Part shown: positions 9,686 through 19,006 of the stretch, one piece after another | Layout of the letters: each line of letters opens with the position of its first letter | Numbering within the stretch: position 1 is the first letter of the stretch | Assembly (NCBI RefSeq): GCF_014764385.1 | Contig: NZ_CP061714.1 | Coordinates: 248,001-312,000, forward strand | Length of the DNA: 64,000 bases | Direction: 5' to 3' | Source of the DNA: Luteimonas sp. MC1825 | GTDB taxonomy: Bacteria; Pseudomonadota; Gammaproteobacteria; Xanthomonadales; Xanthomonadaceae | Notes under the pieces: model-generated | What the model was told of the DNA's origin: nothing | The model's input: the letters and a program-made list of their open reading frames with translations, nothing else | Databases searched by the model: none | Translations under genes and position numbers: made by a program

Positions 9686-10953
9686 TGCACATCGCGGCCA
9701 TCCGCCTGCGGCCGGCCTCGGCCCTGCTGGCCCTGCTGCTGCTGGTGCTCGCAGCCGCAGCGCCGGCCGCGGCGCAGGACAGCCGTGACGCCCAGCGCCG
9801 GCTGGAAACCATCAAGCGCGAACTGCGCGACGTGGCCAGCGAGCGCCGCCGGCTCGAAGGCCAGCGCGGTGCCGCCAGCCGCGAACTGCGCAGCGCCGAT
9901 GAACGCGTGGCGCGCGTGGGCCGCGAACTGCGCGAGACCGAAGCCGCGCTTGCGCGGCAGGAAGCCGCGCTGGCCACGCTGGTCGCAAGGCGCGACGCAC
10001 TGGCCGGCACGCTGTCGGCACAGCGCAAGGAGCTTGCCGGGCTGCTGCGCGCGGCCTACACCGTGGAGCAGCATGCGCCGCTCAAGCTGCTGCTGGCGCA
10101 GGACGACGTGGCCGCCGCCAGCCGCAGCCTCGCCTATCACGGTTACCTGCAGCGCGGCCGCAGCGCGCGCATTGCCGCGCTGTCGGAGGAACTGGCCGGC
10201 CTGGACGCGGTGGAGCGCGCGATCGCCAGCGAACGCACCGCACTGGATGCCAGCCACGCCGCACAGCGCGCGCAGGTGGCGGCGCTGGAGCGCGAGCGCG
10301 CCAACCGTGCCGAATCGGTGGCCACGCTGGACACGCGCTACCGCGACCGCAGCGCCCGGGAGAAGGCGCTCGGCGCCGACGCCAAGTCGCTGGAACGCCT
10401 GCTGTCCCGGCTGCGCCAAGCCGCGCGCCGCGCCGAGGCCGAGCGGCGCGCCGCCGCCGCCGCGGCGGCCCGTGCCCGCGCGTCAAGCACCACGCCGGCT
10501 CCTGCCGGTTCGACCCGCAGCCCGGTGCCGTCCGCGCCGAAGGTCAGCGTGGCCCGCGCCGCGCCGGTAACCGTGGGCGGCCTGGGTTGGCCGCTGTCGG
10601 GCAGCCTGCTGGCCGGCTACGGCGGGCGCATGCCCGATGGCCGCAGCAGCTCGGGCGTGCTGATCGCCGCCGCCGCCGGCCGGCCGGTGACCGCGGTGGC
10701 CGACGGCACCGTGGTGTTTTCCGAATGGATGACCGGCTACGGGATGATCCTGATCGTCGACCACGGCAACGGCTACATGAGCCTGTACGCGCACAACGAC
10801 GCGCTGTTGAAGGGCCCCGGCGACCGGGTCAAGCGCGGCGACGCGGTCGCCACCGTCGGCACCTCCGGCGGCCAGGGCCAGCCGGCGCTGTACTTCGAGC
10901 TGCGCCGCGACGGCAAGCCGGTCGATCCGACCAGCTGGCTGCAGAAGCGCTGA
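9685..10953 (+). CDS. envC: EnvC-like murein hydrolase activator (degenerate LytM)
   Basis: About 422 residues: signal peptide (to about residue 30, ending APAAAAQ), a long coiled coil (about 35-245, rich in Arg/Glu/Leu/Ala), an Ala-rich linker and a C-terminal LytM domain. The zinc ligands of active M23 peptidases are missing. The first motif reads SSGVLIAA where HxxxD is expected, and the last reads ALYFEL instead of HLHYE. This is the pattern of EnvC, which activates AmiA/AmiB amidases at the division site rather than cutting murein itself. The ATG overlaps the gpmI stop. A GTG three bases upstream is equally possible. Confidence 0.88.
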   Translation: MHIAAIRLRPASALLALLLLVLAAAAPAAAQDSRDAQRRLETIKRELRDVASERRRLEGQRGAASRELRSADERVARVGRELRETEAALARQEAALATLVARRDALAGTLSAQRKELAGLLRAAYTVEQHAPLKLLLAQDDVAAASRSLAYHGYLQRGRSARIAALSEELAGLDAVERAIASERTALDASHAAQRAQVAALERERANRAESVATLDTRYRDRSAREKALGADAKSLERLLSRLRQAARRAEAERRAAAAAAARARASSTTPAPAGSTRSPVPSAPKVSVARAAPVTVGGLGWPLSGSLLAGYGGRMPDGRSSSGVLIAAAAGRPVTAVADGTVVFSEWMTGYGMILIVDHGNGYMSLYAHNDALLKGPGDRVKRGDAVATVGTSGGQGQPALYFELRRDGKPVDPTSWLQKR

Positions 10954-11038
10954 ACGCCGGCGCGCGGGTGGGCGCATGATCGTCGCGAACCTGCGACGCT
11001 GCGCGTGGTCCCATTCCCGAATCCCCATGGAGTCGCGC

Positions 11039-12343
11039 ATGCGCGCTTGCCTGTTGACGCTCGCCATCGCCAGCCTGCTGGCCCTGCCCGTGCACGCGCA
11101 GGACCAGGAGCCGCCGCAGGCCGCGGCACCGGCCGCGCAGGAGGAGGCGCCGGCCAGCGCGGTGCCGCTGGCCGAGATCAGCCGCTACGTGCTGGTGTTC
11201 AACGCCGTGCGCAGCGGCTATGTCGACCCGGTCGATGACCGCGAACTGATGCAGTCCGCGATCCGCGGCCTGCTGCTCGACCTGGACCCGCACAGCGCCT
11301 ACCTCGAGCGCAGCGATGCCGAGGCCTTCGACGAGAACACCACCGGCGCCTACGAGGGCATCGGCGTGGAGGTCATGCAGCTGCCAGACGGCAGCATGCG
11401 GGTGGTGGCGCCGATGGACGACACGCCCGCGCAGCGCGCCGGGATCCGATCGGGTGACGTGATCACCGCCGTCGACGGCGTGCCGCTGACGCCGTCCAGC
11501 CACGACCAGCGCGGCCCGCTGCGCGGACCGCCAGGCACCGAGGTCGGCATCACCCTGCTGCGCGAAGGCGAAGCGGAGCCGCTGGAGATCACCCTGCGCC
11601 GCGAGACCATCCGCACCGCCAGCGTGCGCGGCAGCATCCGCGAACCTGGCCTCGGCTACCTGCGCGTCGCCGTGTTCCAGGCCGATACCGCGGCCTCGTT
11701 CGCGGACACCCTCGACCGCCTGCACGCCGAAGCCGGCACCCAGGGCTTGCGCGGCCTGGTGATCGACCTGCGCAGCAATCCCGGCGGCCTGCTGACCTCG
11801 GCCGTGCAGATCGCCGACGAACTGCTCGAGCGCGGCGGCATCGTCAGCACCCGCGGGCGCACCGCCGCCGGCGACACCGCGTTCAACGCCACGGCCGGCG
11901 ACCGCATGCGCGATCGGCCGGTCGTTGTGCTGATGGACGCCGGCTCGGCGAGCGCGTCGGAAGTCCTGGCCGGCGCACTGCAGGACAACGCGCGCGCCTG
12001 CGTCGTCGGCAGCCGCAGCTTCGGCAAGGGTTCGGTGCAGACCGTGCTGCCGCTGTCCAACGGCGATGCGGTCAAGCTGACCACCGCGCGCTATTACACG
12101 CCCAGCGGCACGTCGATCCAGGCGCGCGGCATCGAACCCGACGTCGTGCTGCAGCCCGAAGGCGGCGCCACGCGCGGCGGCTTCGTGGAGGCGCTGCTGC
12201 CCGGGCACCTCGCCGCGGACGACGAGGGCGCCGCCGGCAGCCGCGCCGGCGACGTGCTCGAGGGCGAAGCGCCGGTGACCTCGGCGTTCGCCATCCTGCG
12301 CGCGATCGTGGCCGGCGGCACCTGCGCCGCGCCGCCTCAGTAG
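11039..12343 (+). CDS. S41 family C-terminal processing protease (CtpA-like)
   Basis: The start at 11039 has GGAG six bases upstream and yields a signal peptide ending at VHAQ; an upstream ATG at 11027 and a longer frame lack ribosome sites. The 434-residue protein has a PDZ domain (about 95-180, including TGAYEGIGVEVM) and an S41 catalytic domain with DLRSNPGGLL, the Ser-containing GSASASEVLAGALQD (about 301-315) and the Lys motif SFGKGSVQ (about 327-334). It would process or degrade periplasmic proteins from their C-termini. Placement directly behind an EnvC-like factor recalls other proteobacteria where Ctp proteases control murein hydrolases. Confidence 0.93.
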   Translation: MRACLLTLAIASLLALPVHAQDQEPPQAAAPAAQEEAPASAVPLAEISRYVLVFNAVRSGYVDPVDDRELMQSAIRGLLLDLDPHSAYLERSDAEAFDENTTGAYEGIGVEVMQLPDGSMRVVAPMDDTPAQRAGIRSGDVITAVDGVPLTPSSHDQRGPLRGPPGTEVGITLLREGEAEPLEITLRRETIRTASVRGSIREPGLGYLRVAVFQADTAASFADTLDRLHAEAGTQGLRGLVIDLRSNPGGLLTSAVQIADELLERGGIVSTRGRTAAGDTAFNATAGDRMRDRPVVVLMDAGSASASEVLAGALQDNARACVVGSRSFGKGSVQTVLPLSNGDAVKLTTARYYTPSGTSIQARGIEPDVVLQPEGGATRGGFVEALLPGHLAADDEGAAGSRAGDVLEGEAPVTSAFAILRAIVAGGTCAAPPQ

Positions 12344-13029
12344 CCCTTGCGCCGCCTTAGCCGGCGCGCGATCGCGCGCCGCGAGAACAGCGCGAACACC
12401 ACGCCGAACGCGAACCCGGCAATGTGCGCCGACCACGCCACGGTTCCGAACGCCGGGCCGATGTAGGCGAACACCACCTGCAGCAGCGCCCAGATGCCGA
12501 TCAGCAGCGGGGCCGGCGCGCGCACGAACTCCAGGAACAGCCCGAGCGGCAGCACCACGCCCAGGTGCGCGCGCGGAAACAGCGCCAGGTAGGCGCCGAT
12601 CAGGGCCGAGACCGCGCCGCTGGCACCGATCACCAGCTGGTCGGGCGCACCGATCGCCAGCACCGTGACCAGGTTGGCGAACGCGCCGCCCACCAGGAAC
12701 AGCAGCAGGAAGCGCCAGGGCCCCATCACCCGTTCCGCCGGCAGCCCGAAGATCAGCAGGAACACCAGGTTGCCCAGCAGGTGCGCCCAGTCGGCGTGGA
12801 CGAACAGCGCGCTGAGCAGGCGCAGCCAGCGCTTGCCGTCGGACCAGGACGCGAGCAGGTCGGCCGGCGCCAGGCCGCCGCTGAGGGCCCCCCAGCGCGC
12901 CATCAGCTGCTGCTCGAACGCCTCCGGGCGCGTGCTTGCCCACAGGTAGACCGCCCACAGCACCGCGCACAGCAGCGTCGTGGCCCAGCGCGGGGACGGA
13001 CGCGAGCGCGTCGGGATGGATACGAACAT
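12337..13029 (-). CDS. Rhomboid family intramembrane serine protease
   Basis: 230 residues from the ATG at 13029 (a longer frame to 13161 looks untranslated). About six membrane helices are predicted. The catalytic dyad is present: Ser in VIGASGAVSALIGAYL and His in WSAHIAGFAFGVVF. The conserved HADWAHLLGNLVFL (HxxxHxxxN) supplies the oxyanion-hole His and Asn. It should cleave transmembrane segments of client proteins, which cannot be named. Its stop codon overlaps the end of the convergent S41 protease gene by seven bases. Confidence 0.92.
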   Translation of the reverse strand: MFVSIPTRSRPSPRWATTLLCAVLWAVYLWASTRPEAFEQQLMARWGALSGGLAPADLLASWSDGKRWLRLLSALFVHADWAHLLGNLVFLLIFGLPAERVMGPWRFLLLFLVGGAFANLVTVLAIGAPDQLVIGASGAVSALIGAYLALFPRAHLGVVLPLGLFLEFVRAPAPLLIGIWALLQVVFAYIGPAFGTVAWSAHIAGFAFGVVFALFSRRAIARRLRRRKGY

Positions 13030-13186
13030 GTGCGCCGCGGGATCCGTGTCGGGGGCCGCGCCACGATACCGGTTCAGGCACGTGATGCCGATGCCGGACC
13101 GCCAACCACACGCCACGGTATAGTGCGCCGCGTCGTGTTCGCAGCGGGCCCGGCATCGCAATCATCCGTCAGGAGTATTTCAGGCA

Positions 13187-14527
13187 ATGGCAATCCCCCA
13201 CACCGTCCGTTTCTCGGCCCTCGCGCTGGGCGTCCTCGGCGCGCTGGCGTTCGCGCCCGCGCAGGCATCCGGCTTCCAGCTCAAGGAAAACAGCGTCAAG
13301 GGCCTCGGCGCCGCGTTCGCGGGCTCCGGCGTCAATGAAGGCGACGCCTCGGTCGTGGTCAACAACCCGGCCTCGATGACGCGCTTCGAAGGCACCACGG
13401 TGCAGGCCGACCTGTCGGTCATCGATCTCAGCTACCGCTTCGAAGGCTCGGGCACCGACGCGCTCGGACGCCCGTTGACCGGCGGCGACGGCGGCGAGGC
13501 CGGCGACGTGACCCCGATCCCCGCGTTCTCGGTGATCCACAAGCTCGACAACGGCCTGGCGTTCGGCGCCATGGTCAGCGCTCCGTTCGGCCTGAAGACC
13601 GAATACGACAGCGACTGGCAGGGCCGCTATTTCGCCGACACGTCCGACGTCAAGATCGTCAACCTGACCCTGTCGGCGGCGCTGGACGTCAACGAGCATG
13701 TCTCGGTCGGCGTGGGCGCGGTCTATTCCAAGGCCGAGGTGACGCTGTCCAAGGCGGTCGACTTCGGCACGCTGCTGTTTTCCAACCCGGCCACCCGCAC
13801 GCTGCCGTTCGCGCTGCCGCAGGCCCGCGACGGCCACGCGGAAATCGAGGGTGACGACATCGGCTTCGGCTGGCTTGCCGGCATCACCGTGCGCCCGACC
13901 GACCGCCTGTCGCTCGGCCTGAGCTACCAGTCCGAGATCGACTACGAGCTGCGCGGCACCGCCGACTGGACCGTGCCGGGCGACGTGCGCACCGTGTTCA
14001 ACAGCAATCCCGTGACCGGCCAGCTGTTCCTGGACGGTGGCGCCGGCGCCAAGCTGACCACGCCGTCCACCGTCGCGCTCGTCGCGCGCTACGACTTCAC
14101 CGACCGCTTCGCGATGATGGCCAACTGGACGCAGACCGGCTGGTCGTCGCTGCGCGAGGTGCGCGTCGAGTTCGATCGCCCGGATCCGGATTCGGTCGAG
14201 CCCTTCGAGTGGGAGGACACCCAGTTCGCGTCGGTCGGTGCCGAATACAAGGTCACCGACGCCTGGACCCTGCGTGGCGGCGTGGCGTACGACGAAACCC
14301 CGACCAGCATCGAGCACCGCACCCCGCGCCTGCCCGATGCCAACCGCAACTGGTATTCGATCGGCGCCACCTGGAAGGTCAGCGATGCGATGGACGTGGA
14401 CTTCGCGTTCACCCACCTGAAGCCGAAGGATCCGAAGGTCGACTACAGCTCGGGCGGCAGCACCATCACCGGCCCCTACGCCGGCGACGCCAACCTGTTC
14501 GGCGTGTCGGCGCAGTACCGCTTCTGA
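13187..14527 (+). CDS. FadL/OmpP1/TodX-family outer-membrane transporter
   Basis: 446 residues with a signal peptide (cleavage near AQA-SGFQL). The mature N-terminus SGFQLKENSVKGLGAAFAG and the NNPASMTRFEG motif are hallmarks of FadL porins, whose N-terminal hatch plugs a 14-strand barrel. The protein ends in F (AQYRF), the outer-membrane insertion signal. It likely admits long-chain fatty acids or other hydrophobic compounds. An AGGAG box lies 11-12 bases upstream of the ATG. TATAGT at 13119-13124 is a possible -10. A strong terminator follows. Confidence 0.93.
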   Translation: MAIPHTVRFSALALGVLGALAFAPAQASGFQLKENSVKGLGAAFAGSGVNEGDASVVVNNPASMTRFEGTTVQADLSVIDLSYRFEGSGTDALGRPLTGGDGGEAGDVTPIPAFSVIHKLDNGLAFGAMVSAPFGLKTEYDSDWQGRYFADTSDVKIVNLTLSAALDVNEHVSVGVGAVYSKAEVTLSKAVDFGTLLFSNPATRTLPFALPQARDGHAEIEGDDIGFGWLAGITVRPTDRLSLGLSYQSEIDYELRGTADWTVPGDVRTVFNSNPVTGQLFLDGGAGAKLTTPSTVALVARYDFTDRFAMMANWTQTGWSSLREVRVEFDRPDPDSVEPFEWEDTQFASVGAEYKVTDAWTLRGGVAYDETPTSIEHRTPRLPDANRNWYSIGATWKVSDAMDVDFAFTHLKPKDPKVDYSSGGSTITGPYAGDANLFGVSAQYRF

Positions 14528-14546
14528 TCGCGGTGCCATGCTGAAG

Positions 14547-14575
14547 AAAAAGCCCCGCGAAAGCGGGGCTTTTTC
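14547..14575. terminator. Strong intrinsic terminator after the fadL-like gene
   Basis: Stem AGCCCCGC/GCGGGGCT (14551-14558 with 14563-14570) around a GAAA tetraloop, flanked by an A-run upstream and a T-run downstream. It is symmetrical and can also end transcripts of convergent putA. Confidence 0.9.
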
Positions 14576-14647
14576 GTACTGCTCGAACCACCGCGTACTG
14601 CGGCGTACCGGGTGGCACCTGGCGCCCGGCGGGCCTGGTCCGTGGCC

Positions 14648-17600
14648 CTAGTCCCCCAGCGTCAGCAGCGAGGCGTTGCCACCCGCGGCGGTGGTGTTGA
14701 CGGTCACCGTCTTCTCGGTGGCGAAGCGCGGCAGGTAGTGCGGGCCGCCGGCCTTCGGGCCGGTGCCGGACAGGCCCTGGCCGCCGAAGGGCTGCACGCC
14801 CACCACCGCACCGATCTGGTTGCGGTTGACGTAGATGTTGCCCACCCGGGCACGCGCCACGATGCGGTCGATGGTCTCGTCGATGCGCGAATGGATGCCG
14901 AGCGTCAGGCCGTAGCCGGTGGCGTTGATGGCATCCACCACCGCGTCGAGATCACCGGCGTTCCAGCGCAGCACGTGCAGCGCCGGGCCGAAGTTCTCGG
15001 CGGTGAGGTCGCTGAGCGCGCCGATTTCCCAGGCACGCGGCGCGAAGAAGGTGCCGTGCGCGGTGGCCGCGGGCAGCTGCGCCTCGGCGATCAGGCGCGC
15101 GCCGCGCATCTCCGCGGCATGCGCGTCGAGCAGCGCACGCGCGTCGGCGTCGATCACCGGGCCGACGTCGGTGGTCAGCAGCCCCGGGTCGCCGACCACC
15201 AGTTCGGCCATCGCGCCGGCCAGCATGTCCACCACCTTGTCGGCGATGTCGGCCTGCACCAGCAACACGCGCGCCGCCGAGCAGCGCTGGCCGGCGGAGG
15301 TGAACGCCGAACCGATCGCGTCCTTGACCAGCTGCTCCGGCAGGGCCGACGAGTCGGCGATCAGCGCGTTCTGGCCACCGGTTTCGGCGATCAGCACGCC
15401 GATCGCGGCGTCGCGCGCCGCCAGCGCGCGGTTGATCGCGCGCGCGGTGGCGGTGGAGCCGGTGAACGCCACGCCGGCGACGCGCGGGTCGGCGGTCAGT
15501 GCCGCGCCGACGGTGGCGCCGTCGCCCGGCACCAGCTGCAGCACCGCAGGCGGAACACCCGCCTCGTGCAGCAGCCCGACCGCGGCGTGCGCGATCAGGT
15601 TGGTCTGTTCGGCCGGCTTGGCGATCACGCTGTTGCCGGCGGCCAGCGCCGCGGCCACCTGGCCGGCGAAGATGGCCAGCGGGAAGTTCCAGGGGCTGAT
15701 GCAGACGAACACGCCACGGCCTTCAAGTTGCAGGGTGTTGCTCTCGCCGGTGGGGCCGGGCAGCGCTTCGGGTGCGAACAGCTTGCGTGCCTCGCCCGCG
15801 TAGTAGCGCAGGAAGTCGACCGCCTCGCGGACCTCGGCCACGCCGTCGGGGATGGTCTTGCCGGCTTCGCGCGTGCACAGGGCGATGAACTGCGGCATGC
15901 GCTGCTCGAGCAGGTCGGCGGCGTGCTCGAGGATCGCGGCGCGCGATGCCGCCGGCGTGGCGTTCCAGTCCGCCTGCGCGGCAACGGCATTGGCCAGCGC
16001 GCGCTGCACCGTGTCCGTGTCCGCCGCCTGCCAGCGGCCGACGCGTTCGCGACGGTCGGCGGGATTGCTGACCGTGATCCAGGCGCCACCCGGGGTGGCG
16101 CCGGGTACCAGCGGCGCGGCCTGCCAGTCGGCGGTCGCGGCCTGGACCGCGGTGGCGAGCGCGCGCAACTGGTGGTCGTCTGCGAGGTTGATGCCCATGG
16201 AGTTGGTCCTTTCGATGCCGTGGCTGCGGTACAGGTCGGCCGGCAGCGGGATGCGTGGATGCGGGATGACGTCGGAGCCGGCGACCACGTCCACCGGGTC
16301 GCGGACCAGGTCTTCGATGGCGACGGACTCGTCGGTGATGCGGTTGACGAAGCTGGAGTTGGCGCCGTTCTCCAGCAGGCGCCGCACCAGGTACGGCAGC
16401 AGGTCCTCGTGGCTGCCGACGGGCGCGTACACGCGGCAGGGCACGCCCAGGCGGTCGGCGGGGATCACCTCGTCATAGAGGTCGTCGCCCATGCCGTGCA
16501 GCTTCTGGAACTCGAACGGACGCCCGGCGGCCAGCTGGTGCACGGCGGCGATGGTCTGCGCATTGTGGGTGGCGAACATCGGGTAGACCGCGTCGCCGGC
16601 GTCGAACAGGCGGCGCGCATTGGCCAGGTAGCTGACGTCGGTGTTCGGCTTGCGCGTGAACACCGGGTAGCCGGCCTGGCCGTCGACCTGCGCGCGCTTG
16701 ACCTCGGCGTCCCAGTACGCGCCCTTGACCAGGCGCACCGGGATGCAGCGCCCGCCGCCGCGGGCGAGCGCGGCGATCCAGTCGATCACGAACGGCGCGC
16801 GCTTCTGGTACGCCTGCACCACGATGCCGAAGCCCGTCCAGCCGGCCAGTGACGGATCCCGCCAGGCGGCCTCGATGACATCGAGCGACAGCTCCAGGCG
16901 GTCGGCCTCCTCGGCGTCGATGGTCAGGCCGATGCCGTGGCCGCGCGCGCGCTGCGCGAGGTCGAGCAGGCGCGGCGCGAGCTCGGCCAGCACCCGCGCG
17001 CGCTTGGCGTGCTCGTAGCGCGGATGCAGCGCGGAGAGCTTCACCGAGATCGACGGCGCGACGATGGCATCCGCCGGGCGGCCGGCATCGCGGCCGATGG
17101 CGTCGATCGCGCTGCGGTAGGCCTCCAGGTAGCGGTCGGCGTCGCGCTGCGTCAGCGCGGCTTCGCCGAGCATGTCGAAGGAATAGCGGTAGGCGGCATT
17201 GCGGCCCTTGCGCGCGCGCGACAGCGCCTCGCCGATCGTGCGCCCCATCACGAACTGGTGCCCCATGATCTTCATCGCCTGGCGCACCGCCAGCCGGATC
17301 ACCGGCTCGCCGACGCGGCCCACCAGGCGCTTGAAGGCGCCATGCACGTCGCGCCGGGTGTGGTCGGCCAGGTCCACCAGGTGGCCGGTGAGCATCAGGC
17401 CCCAGGTGGAGGCGTTGACCAGCACCGAATCCGACTGGCCGACATGGCGCTTCCAGTCGGCCTCGCCCAGCTTGTCGCGGATCAGCGCGTCGGCGGTGTC
17501 CTCGTCGGGGATGCGCAGCAGCGCCTCGGCCACGCACATCAGCAGCACGCCCTCCTCGCTGCCGAGGTCGTACTGGCGCATGAAGGCCTCGATCACGCCC

Positions 17601-17800
17601 TGGTCGCCGGCGCGGCGGCGCACGCGCCGCACCAGGTCGGTGGCGGTCGCGGCGATCGCCACGTTGGCCTCGGGCGATTGGCGCGCGGCATCGAGCAACG
17701 CGCGGACGCGATCGCTCTCGTCGGCAAGCCAATGGGCGGTGATGGCCGCGCGCAGCGGTGCGGGCGGCGGCGGCAGGGCGCCCAGGGGCAGGTCGGTCAC
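14648..17800 (-). CDS. putA: Bifunctional proline dehydrogenase / P5C dehydrogenase
   Basis: A two-domain enzyme that oxidises proline to glutamate. The N-terminal half is the FAD-dependent proline dehydrogenase barrel. The C-terminal half is an aldehyde dehydrogenase with the catalytic Glu (LIAETGGQNALI) and catalytic Cys (SAGQRCSAARVL). GTG at 17800 gives about 1050 residues, the size of PutA without a ribbon-helix-helix repressor domain; the open frame continues to 17944 but that extension resembles nothing in the family and lacks a ribosome site. The exact start is therefore uncertain. It is divergent to the cytochrome oxidase operon and is a likely supplier of electrons to the quinone pool. 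Confidence 0.93.
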   Translation of the reverse strand: MTDLPLGALPPPPAPLRAAITAHWLADESDRVRALLDAARQSPEANVAIAATATDLVRRVRRRAGDQGVIEAFMRQYDLGSEEGVLLMCVAEALLRIPDEDTADALIRDKLGEADWKRHVGQSDSVLVNASTWGLMLTGHLVDLADHTRRDVHGAFKRLVGRVGEPVIRLAVRQAMKIMGHQFVMGRTIGEALSRARKGRNAAYRYSFDMLGEAALTQRDADRYLEAYRSAIDAIGRDAGRPADAIVAPSISVKLSALHPRYEHAKRARVLAELAPRLLDLAQRARGHGIGLTIDAEEADRLELSLDVIEAAWRDPSLAGWTGFGIVVQAYQKRAPFVIDWIAALARGGGRCIPVRLVKGAYWDAEVKRAQVDGQAGYPVFTRKPNTDVSYLANARRLFDAGDAVYPMFATHNAQTIAAVHQLAAGRPFEFQKLHGMGDDLYDEVIPADRLGVPCRVYAPVGSHEDLLPYLVRRLLENGANSSFVNRITDESVAIEDLVRDPVDVVAGSDVIPHPRIPLPADLYRSHGIERTNSMGINLADDHQLRALATAVQAATADWQAAPLVPGATPGGAWITVSNPADRRERVGRWQAADTDTVQRALANAVAAQADWNATPAASRAAILEHAADLLEQRMPQFIALCTREAGKTIPDGVAEVREAVDFLRYYAGEARKLFAPEALPGPTGESNTLQLEGRGVFVCISPWNFPLAIFAGQVAAALAAGNSVIAKPAEQTNLIAHAAVGLLHEAGVPPAVLQLVPGDGATVGAALTADPRVAGVAFTGSTATARAINRALAARDAAIGVLIAETGGQNALIADSSALPEQLVKDAIGSAFTSAGQRCSAARVLLVQADIADKVVDMLAGAMAELVVGDPGLLTTDVGPVIDADARALLDAHAAEMRGARLIAEAQLPAATAHGTFFAPRAWEIGALSDLTAENFGPALHVLRWNAGDLDAVVDAINATGYGLTLGIHSRIDETIDRIVARARVGNIYVNRNQIGAVVGVQPFGGQGLSGTGPKAGGPHYLPRFATEKTVTVNTTAAGGNASLLTLGD

Positions 17801-18044
17801 GGCGGGTCGGTCGTCAACGGCGGGAACCGCGGATTCTAGCGGGCCGTGCCGCTTCGCGTGCCCGCCACGGAGCCCTCGCGACACTTCAGCTTGCCGGTCA
17901 AGGTTGGCGACGGCTACCATCTGCATGATTGCCCGCCCGGCCACCGGGCGTGGCCGGTCCTTGTTCCCTGGAACATCGATCTCCGATCAACCGTTCCAGC
18001 TGGCGGCATACGGCCGCAGATCGACGACATTTGGGGTTGCACGC

Positions 18045-18977
18045 ATGATGCAGGCGCGATTCTTGCGGTGGGGTATGGCGGCCTTGGCTTCGGCGCCGAT
18101 GATGGCGCTGGCGCAGGCGGGCGACGCGAAGCCCTGGCAGCTCAACATGGGCCGCGGCGTGACCGCCACGTCCAACAACGCCTACGACGCGCACATGTTC
18201 GCGCTGTGGGTGTGCGTGGTGATCGGCGTGATCGTGTTCGCCGCCATGGCCTACTCGATCTTCGCGTTCCGCAAGTCGAAGGGCGCGGTGGCGTCGCAGT
18301 TCAGCCACAACACCACCGCCGAGGTCGTCTGGACGGTGATCCCGGTGATCCTGCTGGTGATCATGGTGTGGCCCGCCACCACCAAGCTGATCGCGATGTA
18401 CGACACGCGCGCGTCCGAGATGACCGTCAAGGTCACCGGCTACCAGTGGATGTGGAAGTACGACTACCTCGGCGAGGATGTCTCGATCACCAGCCGCCTG
18501 GACCGCGAGCACGACCGCATCCGCCAGAGCGGCGCGCGCCCGGACCCGGTGGCCAATCCCTACTACCTGCTCGAAGTCGACAACGCGCTGGTGGTGCCGG
18601 TGGACACCAAGATCCGCTTCGTGATCACCGCCGACGACGTGATCCACTCCTGGTGGGTGCCGGCGCTGGGCTGGAAGCAGGACGCCATCCCGGGCATCGT
18701 CAACGAGGCCTGGACGCAGATCGCCGAGCCGGGCGTGTACCGCGGCCAGTGCGCCGAGCTGTGCGGCAAGGACCACGGCTTCATGCCGATCGTGGTGCGC
18801 GCGGTGCCCAAGGCCGAGTACCAGGACTGGCTGGCGGCCGAGAAGGCCAAGGCCGCGCCGGCGCCGGTGGCAGCACCGGTGCCCGTGCCCGAAGTCGCCC
18901 CGGAGCCCGCCGCTGAAGACGCCGCGCCGGCCACCGCCCTGACCACTTCGGCCGTTGCCGCACCCGCGGCCGGCTGA
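18045..18977 (+). CDS. coxB: Cytochrome c oxidase subunit II
   Basis: 310 residues from ATG 18045 (a second ATG follows at once). It has a signal sequence, two transmembrane helices (about 45-70 and 85-110) and a periplasmic cupredoxin domain with the binuclear CuA site: HSWWVPALG plus CAELCGKDHGFM. This subunit receives electrons from cytochrome c. A C-terminal Ala/Pro/Glu-rich tail of about 50 residues replaces the heme domain of caa3-type enzymes, so this is an aa3-type subunit. It is the first gene of a long same-strand oxidase operon. The 244-base spacer to putA shows no convincing promoter consensus. Confidence 0.96.
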   Translation: MMQARFLRWGMAALASAPMMALAQAGDAKPWQLNMGRGVTATSNNAYDAHMFALWVCVVIGVIVFAAMAYSIFAFRKSKGAVASQFSHNTTAEVVWTVIPVILLVIMVWPATTKLIAMYDTRASEMTVKVTGYQWMWKYDYLGEDVSITSRLDREHDRIRQSGARPDPVANPYYLLEVDNALVVPVDTKIRFVITADDVIHSWWVPALGWKQDAIPGIVNEAWTQIAEPGVYRGQCAELCGKDHGFMPIVVRAVPKAEYQDWLAAEKAKAAPAPVAAPVPVPEVAPEPAAEDAAPATALTTSAVAAPAAG

Positions 18978-19006
18978 TCGAACGACTTCACGAGGCAAGG
19001 CAGTCC

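Noticed and set aside
14612..16852. Plus-strand 746-codon ORF opposite putA
   Set aside because: Frame shadow of putA; no motifs.
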